Shown: one piece after another, positions 15,934 through 24,988 of the stretch
How the letters are laid out: every line of letters starts with the position of its first letter
How positions within the stretch are numbered: the stretch's first letter is position 1
NCBI RefSeq assembly: GCF_004000745.1
Contig: NZ_BILV01000050.1
Span: 1-49,417 of the forward strand
Direction: 5' to 3'
Source: Paenibacillus barengoltzii NBRC 101215
Lineage (GTDB): Bacteria; Bacillota; Bacilli; Paenibacillales; Paenibacillaceae
Length of the DNA stretch: 49,417 nt
The notes under the pieces: generated by a model
The model's database searches: none
The model's input: only the letters and a program-made list of their open reading frames with translations
Told to the model about the DNA's origin: nothing
Position numbers and translations under genes: made by a program

Positions 15934-16917
15934 ATGAAGAGAGTATTATCGGGCATTCAGCCCAGCGGCAAACTGACACTAGGCAATTACATCGGGGCGA
16001 TTAAGAACTTTGTGAAGCTGCAGGATGATCATGCTTGTAACTTTATGATCGTGGATTTGCACGCGATCACCGTTCCGCAGGAGCCGGCTGCACTGACGGA
16101 GCAATCCGAAGCGGTGGCGGCGCTTTATCTCGCAGCTGGTATCGATCCGAATAAAGCGAATGTTTATCTGCAATCCCATGTGATGCAGCATGCCCAGCTC
16201 GGATGGCTGCTGACGACGCTCACCTCGATGGGCGAGCTAGAACGGATGACGCAATTTAAAGACAAATCGGCCGGGAAAGAATCCGTTGGGGCCGGGTTGT
16301 TCGTTTATCCTGCTTTAATGGCGGCGGATATTTTGATTTATAATGCGGATCTGGTGCCGGTTGGAGATGACCAGAAACAGCATTTGGAATTAACCCGTGA
16401 TTTGGCGGGACGGTTCAACCATCGGTTTGGTGAATACTTTACGCTGCCGGAACCGTACATTCCTGAGGTTGGGGCACGGATCATGTCGCTGGACGATGCC
16501 TCCAAGAAAATGAGCAAAAGCAATCCGAACCCAGGCAGCTACATCGCCTTGCTGGACACGCCGGACGAAATCCGCAAGAAGATCAGCCGGGCAACGACGG
16601 ATTCCGGGCGCGAAGTAAAATTCGATCCGGCGACGAAACCGGAGATCAGCAACCTGATTACGATCTACAGCCAATGCTCGGGACTGACCATCGCGGAAGT
16701 AGAGAAACGGTATGAAGGGCAAATGTATGGTCCGTTCAAAAAAGACTTGGCTGAAGCGGTCGTCAGTGTGCTTGAGCCGCTCCAACAGCGGTACCGTGAT
16801 ATCCGCGAGTCGGGCGAGCTGCGCAACATCTTGCGCCAAGGGGCGGAACGCGCTTCCGAAATGGCTGAGAAAACGCTGCAGGATGTTCAACGTCTGATGG
16901 GGTTTGTCGGAAAATAA
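15934..16917 (+). CDS. trpS: Tryptophanyl-tRNA synthetase
   Basis: Class I aminoacyl-tRNA synthetase that charges tRNA-Trp. The 327 residues match the bacterial enzyme. The HIGH-like motif is SGKLTLGNYIGA near residue 11, and the KMSKS loop is at 192-196. VPVGDDQKQHLELTRDLA is the typical tryptophan-site region. The ATG at 15934 follows AAAGGGAGGA; the ORF back to 15850 runs through the leader terminator and is not used. Expression is controlled by the T-box leader upstream. Confidence 0.97.
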   Translation: MKRVLSGIQPSGKLTLGNYIGAIKNFVKLQDDHACNFMIVDLHAITVPQEPAALTEQSEAVAALYLAAGIDPNKANVYLQSHVMQHAQLGWLLTTLTSMGELERMTQFKDKSAGKESVGAGLFVYPALMAADILIYNADLVPVGDDQKQHLELTRDLAGRFNHRFGEYFTLPEPYIPEVGARIMSLDDASKKMSKSNPNPGSYIALLDTPDEIRKKISRATTDSGREVKFDPATKPEISNLITIYSQCSGLTIAEVEKRYEGQMYGPFKKDLAEAVVSVLEPLQQRYRDIRESGELRNILRQGAERASEMAEKTLQDVQRLMGFVGK

Positions 16918-16932
16918 GCGATATGTCAAAAG

Positions 16933-16963
16933 AAAGCCGCCGGCTGTGCCCGGCGGCTTATTG
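16933..16963 (+). terminator. Terminator of trpS
   Basis: AGCCGCCGG and CCGGCGGCT form a perfect 9-bp stem with a 6-base loop, followed by TATTG. The T tract is weak but the stem is very stable. Confidence 0.8.
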
Positions 16964-17143
16964 TGTCACTAAATTGTCATAGTTAACGCGCGATATTCCA
17001 GCGATTGTCAAACACTTCTAGCTTTTGATATGATAAAGTTTATAGCGTAAGGGTAAAAACGTTGAATTTTATGAATGATCGATAAAGGTAAGCCTAAACC
17101 TAAACTGAACTTTATTTCAAAATATAGGAGGAATGAATCGCGC

Positions 17144-18082
17144 GTGGACAAACCATTAAGTGTTCAGGCTTCTTCGGAATCCGCTGCGTTGTCCGTGAGA
17201 CCTACTCCTCCGGGAGAGACGGCGACTTGGAGAGATTTTATCGCCTTAACGAAACCGGGCATTCTGCGTTCGAATCTGATTGCTGCGTTTGCCGGGTTTT
17301 GGGTGGCTTCCCGCTGGGAGCTTGATTATATTCAATTAGTTGTCATGTTGCTGGGAACGATGTTGGTGATGGCATCGTCCTGTGTCTTTAACAATTACTT
17401 CGACCGGGAGATGGATACGAAGATGGCCCGGACGAAGAACCGAGCCCTCCCTACGGGGAAGCTGGCTCCGAGGACGGTGTTATGGTATGCCGTTATCTTG
17501 GGAGTGCTGGGCTTATCCGTCTTGTTTATCTTCTCTGGTCTGCTGGCCGGGTTGTTTGGTGCGGTAGGGATGTTTGTCTACGTGGTGGTGTATACGCTGT
17601 GGCTTAAGCGTAGCTCGACCTGGAGCACGTCGGTTGGGGCCATCTCCGGCGCAATGCCGCCGGTCATTGGCTATGTTGCGGCTTCCGGCCGGATCGATTT
17701 GGGAACTTGGATGTTATTCGCCCTGTTGTTCCTATGGCAACCGCCTCATTTCTGGGCGCTGGGGATTCGCCGTACCGAGGAATATCGGGCCGCGGGCTTC
17801 CCGTTGTTGCCGGTCGTGAAGGGCATTCCGCGCACGAAGTTGCAGATGATCCCTTATCTGGCATTGCTGATTCCGATACCGATTTTGATGTATGTCTATG
17901 GCTATACGGGCGTTTGGTTCCTCATCATCGGCACCCTGCTGTCGGTGGCTTGGCTGCTCATGGCACTCCAAGGGTTCCGGGCTGGGGATAACGACGCTTG
18001 GGCGAAACGGGTATTTATTTTCTCCGTGAACTATTTAACCATTGCTTTAATCGTGATGATCTTGGATACGGTTAGGTTGTAA
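17144..18082 (+). CDS. ctaB: Protoheme IX farnesyltransferase (haem O synthase)
   Basis: Integral membrane UbiA-family prenyltransferase that adds a farnesyl group to haem B, giving haem O, the precursor of haem A for cytochrome oxidase. It has about nine membrane segments. The first aspartate-rich motif is NNYFDREMD (N83, D87, D91), followed by MARTKNRALPTG; WQPPHFWALGI is the typical later loop. The GTG at 17144, 12 bases after AGGAGG, gives 312 residues; an ATG at 17075 would add 23 basic residues with no good ribosome site. Both starts remain possible. The sco gene follows after 15 bases. Confidence 0.93.
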   Translation: MDKPLSVQASSESAALSVRPTPPGETATWRDFIALTKPGILRSNLIAAFAGFWVASRWELDYIQLVVMLLGTMLVMASSCVFNNYFDREMDTKMARTKNRALPTGKLAPRTVLWYAVILGVLGLSVLFIFSGLLAGLFGAVGMFVYVVVYTLWLKRSSTWSTSVGAISGAMPPVIGYVAASGRIDLGTWMLFALLFLWQPPHFWALGIRRTEEYRAAGFPLLPVVKGIPRTKLQMIPYLALLIPIPILMYVYGYTGVWFLIIGTLLSVAWLLMALQGFRAGDNDAWAKRVFIFSVNYLTIALIVMILDTVRL

Positions 18083-18097
18083 TTAGGGGGATGGGAA

Positions 18098-18697
18098 ATG
18101 GCGGTTTTGAAGAAATATAAATGGACATGGATTCTGCTGGCCATCTGCGTGATTTTAGCCGGCTATCTGCTCTGGGATACGTATGCGAAGCCTAAGCTTC
18201 CCGTGATCCGCCCTGTTGCGGATTTTAGCATGGAGAACGTAGACGGCAAGACGGTCTCGCTGCAGGATACCAATGGCAAAGTCCGGCTGTTTTATTTCTT
18301 CTTCACCAACTGTCCCGATGTTTGCCCGATCACAACCTTCCGGCTGAGCCAAGTCCAGGATATTTTGAAAGAGAAAGGCTTGTTCGGCAAGGATGCGTCG
18401 ATCGTCTCGATCTCGTTTGATCCGGAACGCGATACGCTGGAGAACATCAAGGCGTTTGGGGATAAATTCAAAGCGGATTATTCCGGTTGGTATTTCCTGC
18501 GGGGGGATCAGCAGAAGACGATCGACCTGGCGATGGACTCCTTTAAAATTCTGATCGATAAGGACGCGGATGGAAACTACGTGCATATGGATCTCATCGG
18601 TCTCGTTGATCGCAAAGGCCAGCTGCGGGAAATTTACCGGCCAGAGGCGACGCCGGATGAAATCGCCGCGGGTGTGATCAGCCTCGCCAAGGAGTAA
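18098..18697 (+). CDS. SCO1/SenC-family copper chaperone for cytochrome oxidase
   Basis: Membrane-anchored thioredoxin-fold protein that helps load the CuA centre of cytochrome c oxidase. The 199 residues begin with one membrane helix (WTWILLAICVILAGYLLW). The copper site is visible: NCPDVCP (Cys72 and Cys76) and His163 in YVHMDLI. It follows ctaB closely (GGGGGATGGGAA ribosome site), so the pair forms an oxidase-assembly operon; the oxidase genes themselves are not in the window. It equals the Bacillus YpmQ/BsSco type. Confidence 0.94.
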   Translation: MAVLKKYKWTWILLAICVILAGYLLWDTYAKPKLPVIRPVADFSMENVDGKTVSLQDTNGKVRLFYFFFTNCPDVCPITTFRLSQVQDILKEKGLFGKDASIVSISFDPERDTLENIKAFGDKFKADYSGWYFLRGDQQKTIDLAMDSFKILIDKDADGNYVHMDLIGLVDRKGQLREIYRPEATPDEIAAGVISLAKE

Positions 18698-18709
18698 CTT
18701 CATTCACAA

Positions 18710-19069
18710 TCAAAACTTGTCATAGGTAGCCGGTGTTGGGGGATAGATGATGTATTCCTCCAGCCCGGCTTTTTCTAATTGAGCGATCAGGTATTCATCG
18801 GGTGTTCCTTCGACTCCGGCATATCCCCGTCTTGTGTAAATTTGCTCCGCATCGGGAAAAGCATCCCGAAGTACGCCGCGAATTCGTTTGCCGGAAGGAT
18901 CGTTGTCGAGGAACAGAAACAACTCGTCATCCTTGACCTTCTTCCGCAAGCTCTCCAGTTTCTCATGATTTAATGTCCCAAACGTACAGTAAATGCGGAC
19001 TTCTTCATCTAATAGGCGCCGCAGCTTACTGCGGTCGTTCTTCCCTTCCACAATGATGCTGATTGGCAA
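18710..19069 (-). CDS. Stand-alone Toprim domain protein
   Basis: A 119-residue protein that is almost entirely a Toprim fold, the metal-binding domain of primases, topoisomerases and RNase M5. The conserved glutamate is in IIVEGKNDRSKL and the acidic pair in LFLDNDPSGKRIR. The remainder (YAGVEGTPDEYLIAQLEKAG) resembles the small Toprim proteins related to RNase M5 and OLD nucleases. The start is TTG behind GGAGGGG. The target, presumably a nucleic acid, is unknown. It is convergent with sco, with no clear terminator between them. Confidence 0.85.
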   Translation of the reverse strand: MPISIIVEGKNDRSKLRRLLDEEVRIYCTFGTLNHEKLESLRKKVKDDELFLFLDNDPSGKRIRGVLRDAFPDAEQIYTRRGYAGVEGTPDEYLIAQLEKAGLEEYIIYPPTPATYDKF

Positions 19070-19197
19070 AATAAATCCCCTCCAGGCTAAACGTAAACCA
19101 CCAAGCTGGGGTTATTACGTTCTAGTTTATACCCGGGAGGGGACTTCATGCAAAACTGCTAGAAACTAGATAAGAAAATAAGGGCTGTTCGATTCGA

Positions 19198-21276
19198 TTA
19201 GTTCAATTCTATGCCAAAGCGCATGCCTGGATCACCAATAAACACAATCGTTCCGTTCTCAGGCAGGTTCACTTGGGTGCTGCCACTGGCTACCGAGAAG
19301 TTCACGCAAGCCCCTGCAGCATCATACACGGCAAAGGAGGCTTTGGCTGGAAGTTCCACCGTGATCGTCTTTCCTGCTGCTTTTGCCGGAATCGTGTACC
19401 AACGCGCTTGTTCAGACGGCTGCAAGGTCACCGTGGACTTCTTGCCAGGGTACAGCTCTTTGATTTGATCGCCGCTGAGGTACAAGGCGCCGCCGGCCTC
19501 CAAATATTCACTTCCACCTTGAGTGAAGAAGCGATATTCTTCGGAGTCTCGGCTGCCCGTCGCTGGAACCTGATGTTTGCCCATCAGGGTATCAGGGCCT
19601 GTAATTTGCTTGTCCATCACGTAACCGGGCAGGCTGTCCGTACGGTTCATTTGGACAACTGGCAACATCATGAAGTAGGCCATCGAGCTGTATTTTTCCG
19701 ATACGAGGTAATAACTTTTCCCATCGCGTTGCTTCCAGGCTGCCTCCGCTTCCGGTGAAATGGTGTTGTCCGTAAGTTTCTCTGCGGAGTACAGATTGAG
19801 GGCGAGCTGGCCTAATTCAGGAACGGTGGCGTATTGTCTTTCCCACAGATAGGTGCGTCCGTTCTTCTCTTTCACAAAGCTGACTTTCAGTGATCCGTCC
19901 TCGCTGACGAAGGTTCCGTCTTTCGTATACACGAGCTTAGGAAGTCCTAACGATTCGCCAGGCGCAAACGGGGACGTGATTTGGATTTCCCCATCGGCGA
20001 CATCGATGCGGATCAGCTGGTTGGTGGCTCCATAATATCCGCTGAACTGCTTGAGTTCTTCAGGCATGTCCGCTTGTTCCGGCGTACCAAAGGATTTGGC
20101 TGGCTTGAGCTCGGAAATCGTCCCCTTCTCCTTTAACGCTTGGAGCAGGATTTCGTTCGCAAGCAATTGGTTCAGCGAGCTGGACCCGCCGGAGGAGAGA
20201 ACCGCTGCTGCCATTTGTTGCTCTGGCAACACGACCAGCTGGGCATGATACAGCAATGTATCGCCGCCTTTGGCCAATGCTTGGATACCGTATTCATTAA
20301 AAGGAAACAGTTTTACACTGTCCCAGCCTAGACCAAAGTCGACGCTGTTGTCGTTATCCTGAGGCCAGATCCCTCTTTTATACTCCGGTTGTGTCGTCGC
20401 TTTAGCTGCTTGCTTGGACAAAATGTTGTCGGCTTCGCCCGTAAACAAGCCGGCGAATTTCACCAGATCTTCAGCGGTCGAGTAAACGCCGCCCGTCCCG
20501 ATTACATTCACCGTTTCCTTCGGTAATGGCTGTGGATTTCCTGGTGCATAGAGTGCGGCAAGCTTGTCAAAGTCGAGACCGTCCTGCGGCGTCAACGTAT
20601 GCTCCATCCCAAGCGGTCCGGTGAATTCCTGGTGGATAAAATCCGTAAAATCCATCCCGCTGACACGTTCGACTAAAATTTCCGCCAGTGTAAATCCGTC
20701 GTTGCAGTATACGGAATACGCTCCTGGGTCAGCCTTCAGGGATTGATTGGCCAGTTGGTCAAGCAGCGTATCATGCGCATAAGGGTCGTTGTCTTCGAAC
20801 AAAAACGCGTTGGTGAGACTGGATCCCCTTAAACCTGAGGAATGGTTCAGCAGCATGCGCGGCGTGATCTGCTTGTATCGCTCATCGTTCATCTTAAACT
20901 CCGGGATATAATTAACCAACGGCGAATCGAGGTTGATTTTACCTTGATCGACCAGTTTCATAACGGCAGCGGTCGTAAACATTTTGCTGGTCGATCCGAT
21001 GCCATATATCGTTTCAGCGGTCAGCGGGATTTTGTCTTCAGGATCATTCTTTCCGGCTTGTCCTGAAACGAGGAGTTTGCCATGGTCGACCAGGGCGTAC
21101 TGAACGCTGGTTGTTCCGTACGTCTCGGTGAGCAATGCGGCCTTCGCGGCGGCGATTTCCTCCAATCCTTGCGGTGAGGTGTTGGCCGGCGGCGCCTCTG
21201 CCGCCATAACCGTTCCAGGTAACCATAGCGTAAGAGTCAGAATGATGGCTAAAATCGAGTTTCGTTTTTTCTTCAA
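19198..21276 (-). CDS. Secreted serine hydrolase, class C beta-lactamase fold
   Basis: Exported penicillin-recognising-type hydrolase of the beta-lactamase/DD-peptidase S12 group. The 692 residues start with a signal peptide (SILAIILTLTLWLPGTVMAAEA). The catalytic domain occupies about 30-380 with GIGSTSKM (nucleophile Ser and Lys), the YCN motif in SVYCNDGFTLAE, and a KGG triad in LAKGGDTLLYH. The remaining 300 residues are beta-rich and unassigned, ending in a probable jelly-roll-like segment. The start is TTG behind AGGGAGGG. The substrate is unknown; cell-wall peptides, D-amino-acid peptides or esters are all possible. It is a monocistronic gene. Confidence 0.88.
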   Translation of the reverse strand: MKKKRNSILAIILTLTLWLPGTVMAAEAPPANTSPQGLEEIAAAKAALLTETYGTTSVQYALVDHGKLLVSGQAGKNDPEDKIPLTAETIYGIGSTSKMFTTAAVMKLVDQGKINLDSPLVNYIPEFKMNDERYKQITPRMLLNHSSGLRGSSLTNAFLFEDNDPYAHDTLLDQLANQSLKADPGAYSVYCNDGFTLAEILVERVSGMDFTDFIHQEFTGPLGMEHTLTPQDGLDFDKLAALYAPGNPQPLPKETVNVIGTGGVYSTAEDLVKFAGLFTGEADNILSKQAAKATTQPEYKRGIWPQDNDNSVDFGLGWDSVKLFPFNEYGIQALAKGGDTLLYHAQLVVLPEQQMAAAVLSSGGSSSLNQLLANEILLQALKEKGTISELKPAKSFGTPEQADMPEELKQFSGYYGATNQLIRIDVADGEIQITSPFAPGESLGLPKLVYTKDGTFVSEDGSLKVSFVKEKNGRTYLWERQYATVPELGQLALNLYSAEKLTDNTISPEAEAAWKQRDGKSYYLVSEKYSSMAYFMMLPVVQMNRTDSLPGYVMDKQITGPDTLMGKHQVPATGSRDSEEYRFFTQGGSEYLEAGGALYLSGDQIKELYPGKKSTVTLQPSEQARWYTIPAKAAGKTITVELPAKASFAVYDAAGACVNFSVASGSTQVNLPENGTIVFIGDPGMRFGIELN

Positions 21277-21445
21277 CTAGAGCCCTCCCTTAAAATTTGT
21301 TCTATCTTTTAGTACGTTAACAGAGGAAGGGAGGGTTCATCTTTTTCGGTAGATGATGGAATCTTGTGCTGCAAAAGCCCCCTTAAACACAAGCGGCCTG
21401 CCCGAGGGCAGACCGGTGTGCAGGGGTCAGTAACGATTACAAGAA

Positions 21446-21571
21446 TTAATAAAAAGGAGCACGGAGGATGATTACCAGTAAGATGTACAACACGAGGATC
21501 GTCCCCGTCGTTGTCCAGAATCCATAGCCAGGAACCACCGGGCCCGGTCCGCAATTGTCAATGCCGCCCAT
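21446..21571 (-). CDS. YjcZ-like sporulation mini-protein, 41 residues
   Basis: A short gene with AGCGGGGTGA 6 bases before its ATG. The product has a Gly/Pro-rich start (MGGIDNCGPGPVVPGYGFW) followed by one membrane helix (GTILVLYILLVIIL). This organisation is that of the YjcZ/YrvI-type sporulation mini-proteins of Bacillus and Paenibacillus. A longer ORF in another frame (21309-21554) is its shadow. CATAAGATA on the minus strand at 21615-21623 could be a sigma-K/E-type -10. A GGTCTGCCC/GGGCAGGCC hairpin follows at about 21397-21415. Confidence 0.7.
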   Translation of the reverse strand: MGGIDNCGPGPVVPGYGFWTTTGTILVLYILLVIILRAPFY

Positions 21572-21614
21572 TCATGTTCACCCCGCTTTCAAACATGATC
21601 GGTTACTACACGAT

Positions 21615-21623
21615 TATCTTATG
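21615..21623 (-). promoter_or_regulatory. Possible late sporulation -10 element
   Basis: The minus strand reads CATAAGATA, matching the CATANNNTA pattern of sigma-K, about 45 bases before the YjcZ-like start. No -35 at the proper distance is convincing. Confidence 0.3.
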
Positions 21624-21708
21624 TAGGACCCTATCATGTGCCCTGTGCGGCAGCCTAACCTTGGATGAAAAATCCGTTGCACTTGTCCCGTAGGCTTAAG
21701 GACATGGA

Positions 21709-22878
21709 TCAGTGGTGTCCGGTGCCCGCGCCAACTGGGGGCGGCAGGGTTGCGGTGAACTTTCTGGGCGGGACGATGATGATGGCAAGCATCAGCACGA
21801 AAAAGGCTAAGAAGTAAGGGGAATAGCTGCCGTGCATCGCTCCCGCGACAATCGGGCCGATAAAGGAACCCAGCGACATGGCGATCGATTGCAGTGAAAA
21901 CACGGTACCCAGCCGTTTTCCGCCGCTTAAATCGATAAACAACGAAGCTATGGCCGGGTACACGACCCCTTTAGCCATCCCTAAGACCACAAGCACGACG
22001 GGAAGCGGAATGAACTCAAATGCGGCCAGGGCAAAGAAAGATAAGGCGATCCCCAGAACGCCGATGCTGGCTCTTAAATAAGGGGAATAACGGCTCAAAA
22101 ATAACATCGACAGCGTGACCAGCGCCCCTAAGCTGATAATGGAAAAATAGAAGCCTGTATTCATGATCCCCTCGGCTCCGCCGGCTTGCAGCGGCAGTTC
22201 AAAAAACAAAATGCCCTGGGAGCAGGCGACGGCGAGCGGCAGCACATAATAGCGCAAAGGGATCACATTGATCTTCACCGGTACCCGTGACTTCACAGAG
22301 CCCGATTTGGCCAGACCTTCCGCAACCAAACGGGGAGGCTCCTTGATCGTAAAAATGGCAATGATGCCCGTCGAGATCAACAGCCAGCCCAGCATTTGAA
22401 AGGCGATGGAAAAGCCGGATTGGGCGACAAGGAAAGCGCCGGCGGCCGGTGACACGACGGAAGCAACGGTATGCATCACCCCGTGACCGGCCATCAGCTT
22501 ACCTTGCTGTACCGGATTTTTGGACAGCGAGGCGAGCATCGCCAGACAGGCCGGGGACAGGAAGGCGAGCACAAAACCGCTGATGGAGCGCAGCACGAGC
22601 AGCTGCCAAGGCTCCGTTACATGGGCTTGAAGCAGCAGAACCCCGCCGGCAGTCACCAGGCTGAAGATCATGTACGGCTTGCTGCCGTGACGGTCGACGC
22701 CCTGGCCGGCGAGCAGGTTGCCCGGCAGATGCGTCAGCGCATAAATCCCCATCATCCAGCCGATAAACGTCGGCGCGGCTCCCAGCGACAAGGCAAACGG
22801 AGTTAGGATCGGGTACTGGGCGTGCAGATCGAAGAAAGCCAGAAACATAAAGAAGTACAGCCAGAAGGCGATTTTCAC
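21709..22878 (-). CDS. MFS transporter
   Basis: Twelve-helix membrane transporter of the major facilitator superfamily, probably a drug or metabolite efflux proton antiporter. The 389 residues include the loop 2-3 region GQGVDRHGSKPYMIFSLVTAG (motif A-like) and the typical GFVLAFLSPACLAMLAS helix. A GTG start lies behind AAAGGAGGGG. The substrate cannot be predicted. The gene stands alone; no regulator is adjacent. Confidence 0.9.
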   Translation of the reverse strand: MKIAFWLYFFMFLAFFDLHAQYPILTPFALSLGAAPTFIGWMMGIYALTHLPGNLLAGQGVDRHGSKPYMIFSLVTAGGVLLLQAHVTEPWQLLVLRSISGFVLAFLSPACLAMLASLSKNPVQQGKLMAGHGVMHTVASVVSPAAGAFLVAQSGFSIAFQMLGWLLISTGIIAIFTIKEPPRLVAEGLAKSGSVKSRVPVKINVIPLRYYVLPLAVACSQGILFFELPLQAGGAEGIMNTGFYFSIISLGALVTLSMLFLSRYSPYLRASIGVLGIALSFFALAAFEFIPLPVVLVVLGMAKGVVYPAIASLFIDLSGGKRLGTVFSLQSIAMSLGSFIGPIVAGAMHGSYSPYFLAFFVLMLAIIIVPPRKFTATLPPPVGAGTGHH

Positions 22879-23197
22879 GCGTCGCCCCTCCTTTGCGTAG
22901 AATGAACGTTAGTATTACTTGTACGCTCCCATGGACGAACTTATTACCCGATCGGCTTTCCATCACGAAGTAGAGGCGGAGATGCTGTTCGACTTCGAAT
23001 CTTGAATTCACCTTGTCTCTTCGTTGCTCACGTAGCTTCCAGCTACGCTCCGCTACTCGATCCAAGTTTCATCCAAGCTTGATTTCCGCGGGATTGGGGG
23101 TTAAGCTGACATGGTCTTGGGCCATCATGTATAATGGGTTAGAATCAAAATACAGAAATCAAAAATCATGGAAAATCTAAATATGGAGGATTCATCA
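22879..23197. other. Intergenic region between the divergent MFS and 147-residue genes
   Basis: No gene is seen in these 319 bases. A small hairpin CGTAGC-TTCCA-GCTACG lies at 23031-23047, with no T tract. A promoter for the right-hand gene is near 23111-23135. Confidence 0.6.
23111..23135 (+). promoter_or_regulatory. Sigma-A promoter of the 147-residue membrane protein gene
   Basis: TATAAT at 23130-23135 with CTGACA 18 bases upstream (end coordinates approximate). ATGG...CCAT flanks the spacer. Confidence 0.6.
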
Positions 23198-23641
23198 ATG
23201 TATGACGTACAAGTATGGACTGAATTTCTGAAAGAAAATTGGCTGGTGATTGTTGTAGCACTGGTCATTCTCTTCCTTGTGCTCAATTTTGTGAGAACGG
23301 TTGTCAAATGGGCACTGGTGCTGGTCATCGCCGCATTTATCGTGATTTACAGCGGGATCACGCTGAAGGATATCGGGGAGGCAGTAACAACGGTGAAGGA
23401 ACAAGCCCTCGACATCAGTAAAACCGAAGCGTTGAACATGATGAAAAATGAAGCGAAGGAAGCCCAAATCACGCAAAATCCGGACGGTTCGTTTACCATT
23501 ACGACCCCGAATCTGGAAGTGACCGGACAAGCGGGCAGCGATAAAGTGAAAGTATCGTTCCGCGGCGTTTCGTTGGGTGAATGGTCGATGAACGACACGC
23601 TGGAGGCTTTCATCCAAGAAGCGAAACGGAATTCTCAATAA
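23198..23641 (+). CDS. Hypothetical membrane protein, 147 residues
   Basis: A protein with two adjacent membrane helices at about 12-32 (WLVIVVALVILFLVLNFV) and 37-52 (WALVLVIAAFIVIYSGI), then an extracytoplasmic or cytoplasmic 90-residue region with a helix and a small beta part (GSFTITTPNLEVTGQAGSDK). The ATG at 23198 follows GGAGG by 8 bases; an ATG at 23168 lacks a ribosome site. It is followed after 44 bases by a membrane transglutaminase-like gene, so the two probably act together. No named family is recognised. Confidence 0.85.
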   Translation: MYDVQVWTEFLKENWLVIVVALVILFLVLNFVRTVVKWALVLVIAAFIVIYSGITLKDIGEAVTTVKEQALDISKTEALNMMKNEAKEAQITQNPDGSFTITTPNLEVTGQAGSDKVKVSFRGVSLGEWSMNDTLEAFIQEAKRNSQ

Positions 23642-23685
23642 CCTAAGATAATGACGACTTACACCTAGATTGGACGGAGGAGCTT

Positions 23686-24846
23686 ATGAAGCTGGACATG
23701 ACGACATTGCTGCAAACGCTAAGCGAATATAACTGGATCACGGTGCTGCTGCTTGCCGTGCTTCTCAGCTCGGTGCTGCAGGGATTGGTGCGCGGAGCCT
23801 CCCGTTCGGCAGGCCGTCTGTTCACGCTATTAAGCGGCGGCGTCTTATCGCTGGTTGGCATTGCCATCGCCATCCCGTTAACGATGTGGTTATCTCCGAA
23901 GGTTCAGACTTGGCTGACGGAGCTGCCGTTGCCGGATCGAGAGCTGGCGAAGTGGGAGCAAGTTCTATATATGCTGGTCATGGCGGTGCGGGATTTTCCG
24001 CTGATGCGATTTGCCGTCGTTTTTCTTCTGCTCTATTGGATCATACGTACTTTGGCGGGCTTCGCGATGCTGTTCGTTCGCGGGGGAAGCGGTCTGTTCG
24101 GCTGGCTGTTCTCCGGCGGGGACCGTCCGGCTTCGCTGCTGAGCCGTTTGGCTGGCGCAGGAATCGGCGCGGTGATTGGTGCGGCGCGTTGCGTGATGCT
24201 GATCGCCATCTTATTTATTGTCGTGACGTTGTATCCCAACAGCGGGTTCAGCCGTTACGTAGAAGCCTCGCCGGTCTATCAACAAGGGGCAAGAACGATT
24301 ATTGAGCCGATTACCGGCAATTTGATCAAGGAGAAGCTGCCGGTATTCACGCGCAGCGTAGAAGCAGAGCTTGGCAGCATCCTGCAGCAGAAATACGAAG
24401 TGATTGATGCCAACATTCCCGAATCCATTGAGTTGGCCGCTGTAGAGATCACCAAAGGCGCTGACACGGATGAAGAGAAGGCCCGGCGCCTATACGACTG
24501 GGTTGGAACCCGGGTGTCATACGATTACGATAAAGTGAAAGACTATGAGGAGAAAGGCATCTGGCATGAGCAAACGCCGCAAATGACGTTTGATACCAAA
24601 CGCGGGGTGTGTATCGATTATGCCCGGCTCTATGCCGTCATGGCCAGAACCGTTGGACTTCAGGTGAAGGTCGTGACCGGACTTGGATACGACGGGCAAG
24701 GCGGGTACGGTCCTCATGCCTGGAACGAGGTATACTTGTCCGAGAAAGACGCCTGGATTCCGCTGGATTCGACCTGGGCCAAGAGCGGCGACTGGTTTAA
24801 TCCGCCGGCATTCAGTGAAACCCATGTCCCTAACAAGCTGATTTAA
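23686..24846 (+). CDS. Membrane protein with C-terminal transglutaminase-like domain
   Basis: The 386-residue protein has an N-terminal membrane part of about five helices (to about residue 185) with a CvpA-like look. A C-terminal papain-fold transglutaminase core follows at about 250-380. The Cys-His-Asp triad is visible: TKRGVCIDYARLYAVMA, HAWNEVYL and PLDSTWA. Such domains act as cysteine peptidases, transglutaminases or amidases; the substrate is unknown. The downstream genes are cell-wall transpeptidases, which hints at an envelope role. The ribosome site is GGACGGAGG. Confidence 0.88.
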   Translation: MKLDMTTLLQTLSEYNWITVLLLAVLLSSVLQGLVRGASRSAGRLFTLLSGGVLSLVGIAIAIPLTMWLSPKVQTWLTELPLPDRELAKWEQVLYMLVMAVRDFPLMRFAVVFLLLYWIIRTLAGFAMLFVRGGSGLFGWLFSGGDRPASLLSRLAGAGIGAVIGAARCVMLIAILFIVVTLYPNSGFSRYVEASPVYQQGARTIIEPITGNLIKEKLPVFTRSVEAELGSILQQKYEVIDANIPESIELAAVEITKGADTDEEKARRLYDWVGTRVSYDYDKVKDYEEKGIWHEQTPQMTFDTKRGVCIDYARLYAVMARTVGLQVKVVTGLGYDGQGGYGPHAWNEVYLSEKDAWIPLDSTWAKSGDWFNPPAFSETHVPNKLI

Positions 24847-24888
24847 GTATGTGCTGCAATTTAAGTTGGTGCGATGAAAAAATACTGG

Positions 24889-24920
24889 AAAGGGGGCGTA
24901 ACTTCACCGCCCCTTATTTC
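24889..24920 (+). terminator. Terminator after the transglutaminase gene
   Basis: AAGGGGGCG and CGCCCCTT pair across TAACTTCAC, followed by ATTTC. The T tract is short. Confidence 0.7.
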
Positions 24921-24988
24921 GTTATGGTACTATAGAGAAGTTGACTGCAAGAAATGAGGATTTAAGGGATAGAAAGTAGGGAAACGCC

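Noticed and set aside
22981..23060. Hairpin CGTAGC-TTCCA-GCTACG as terminator or riboswitch
   Set aside because: No T tract, no known riboswitch core, and both flanking genes point away from it.
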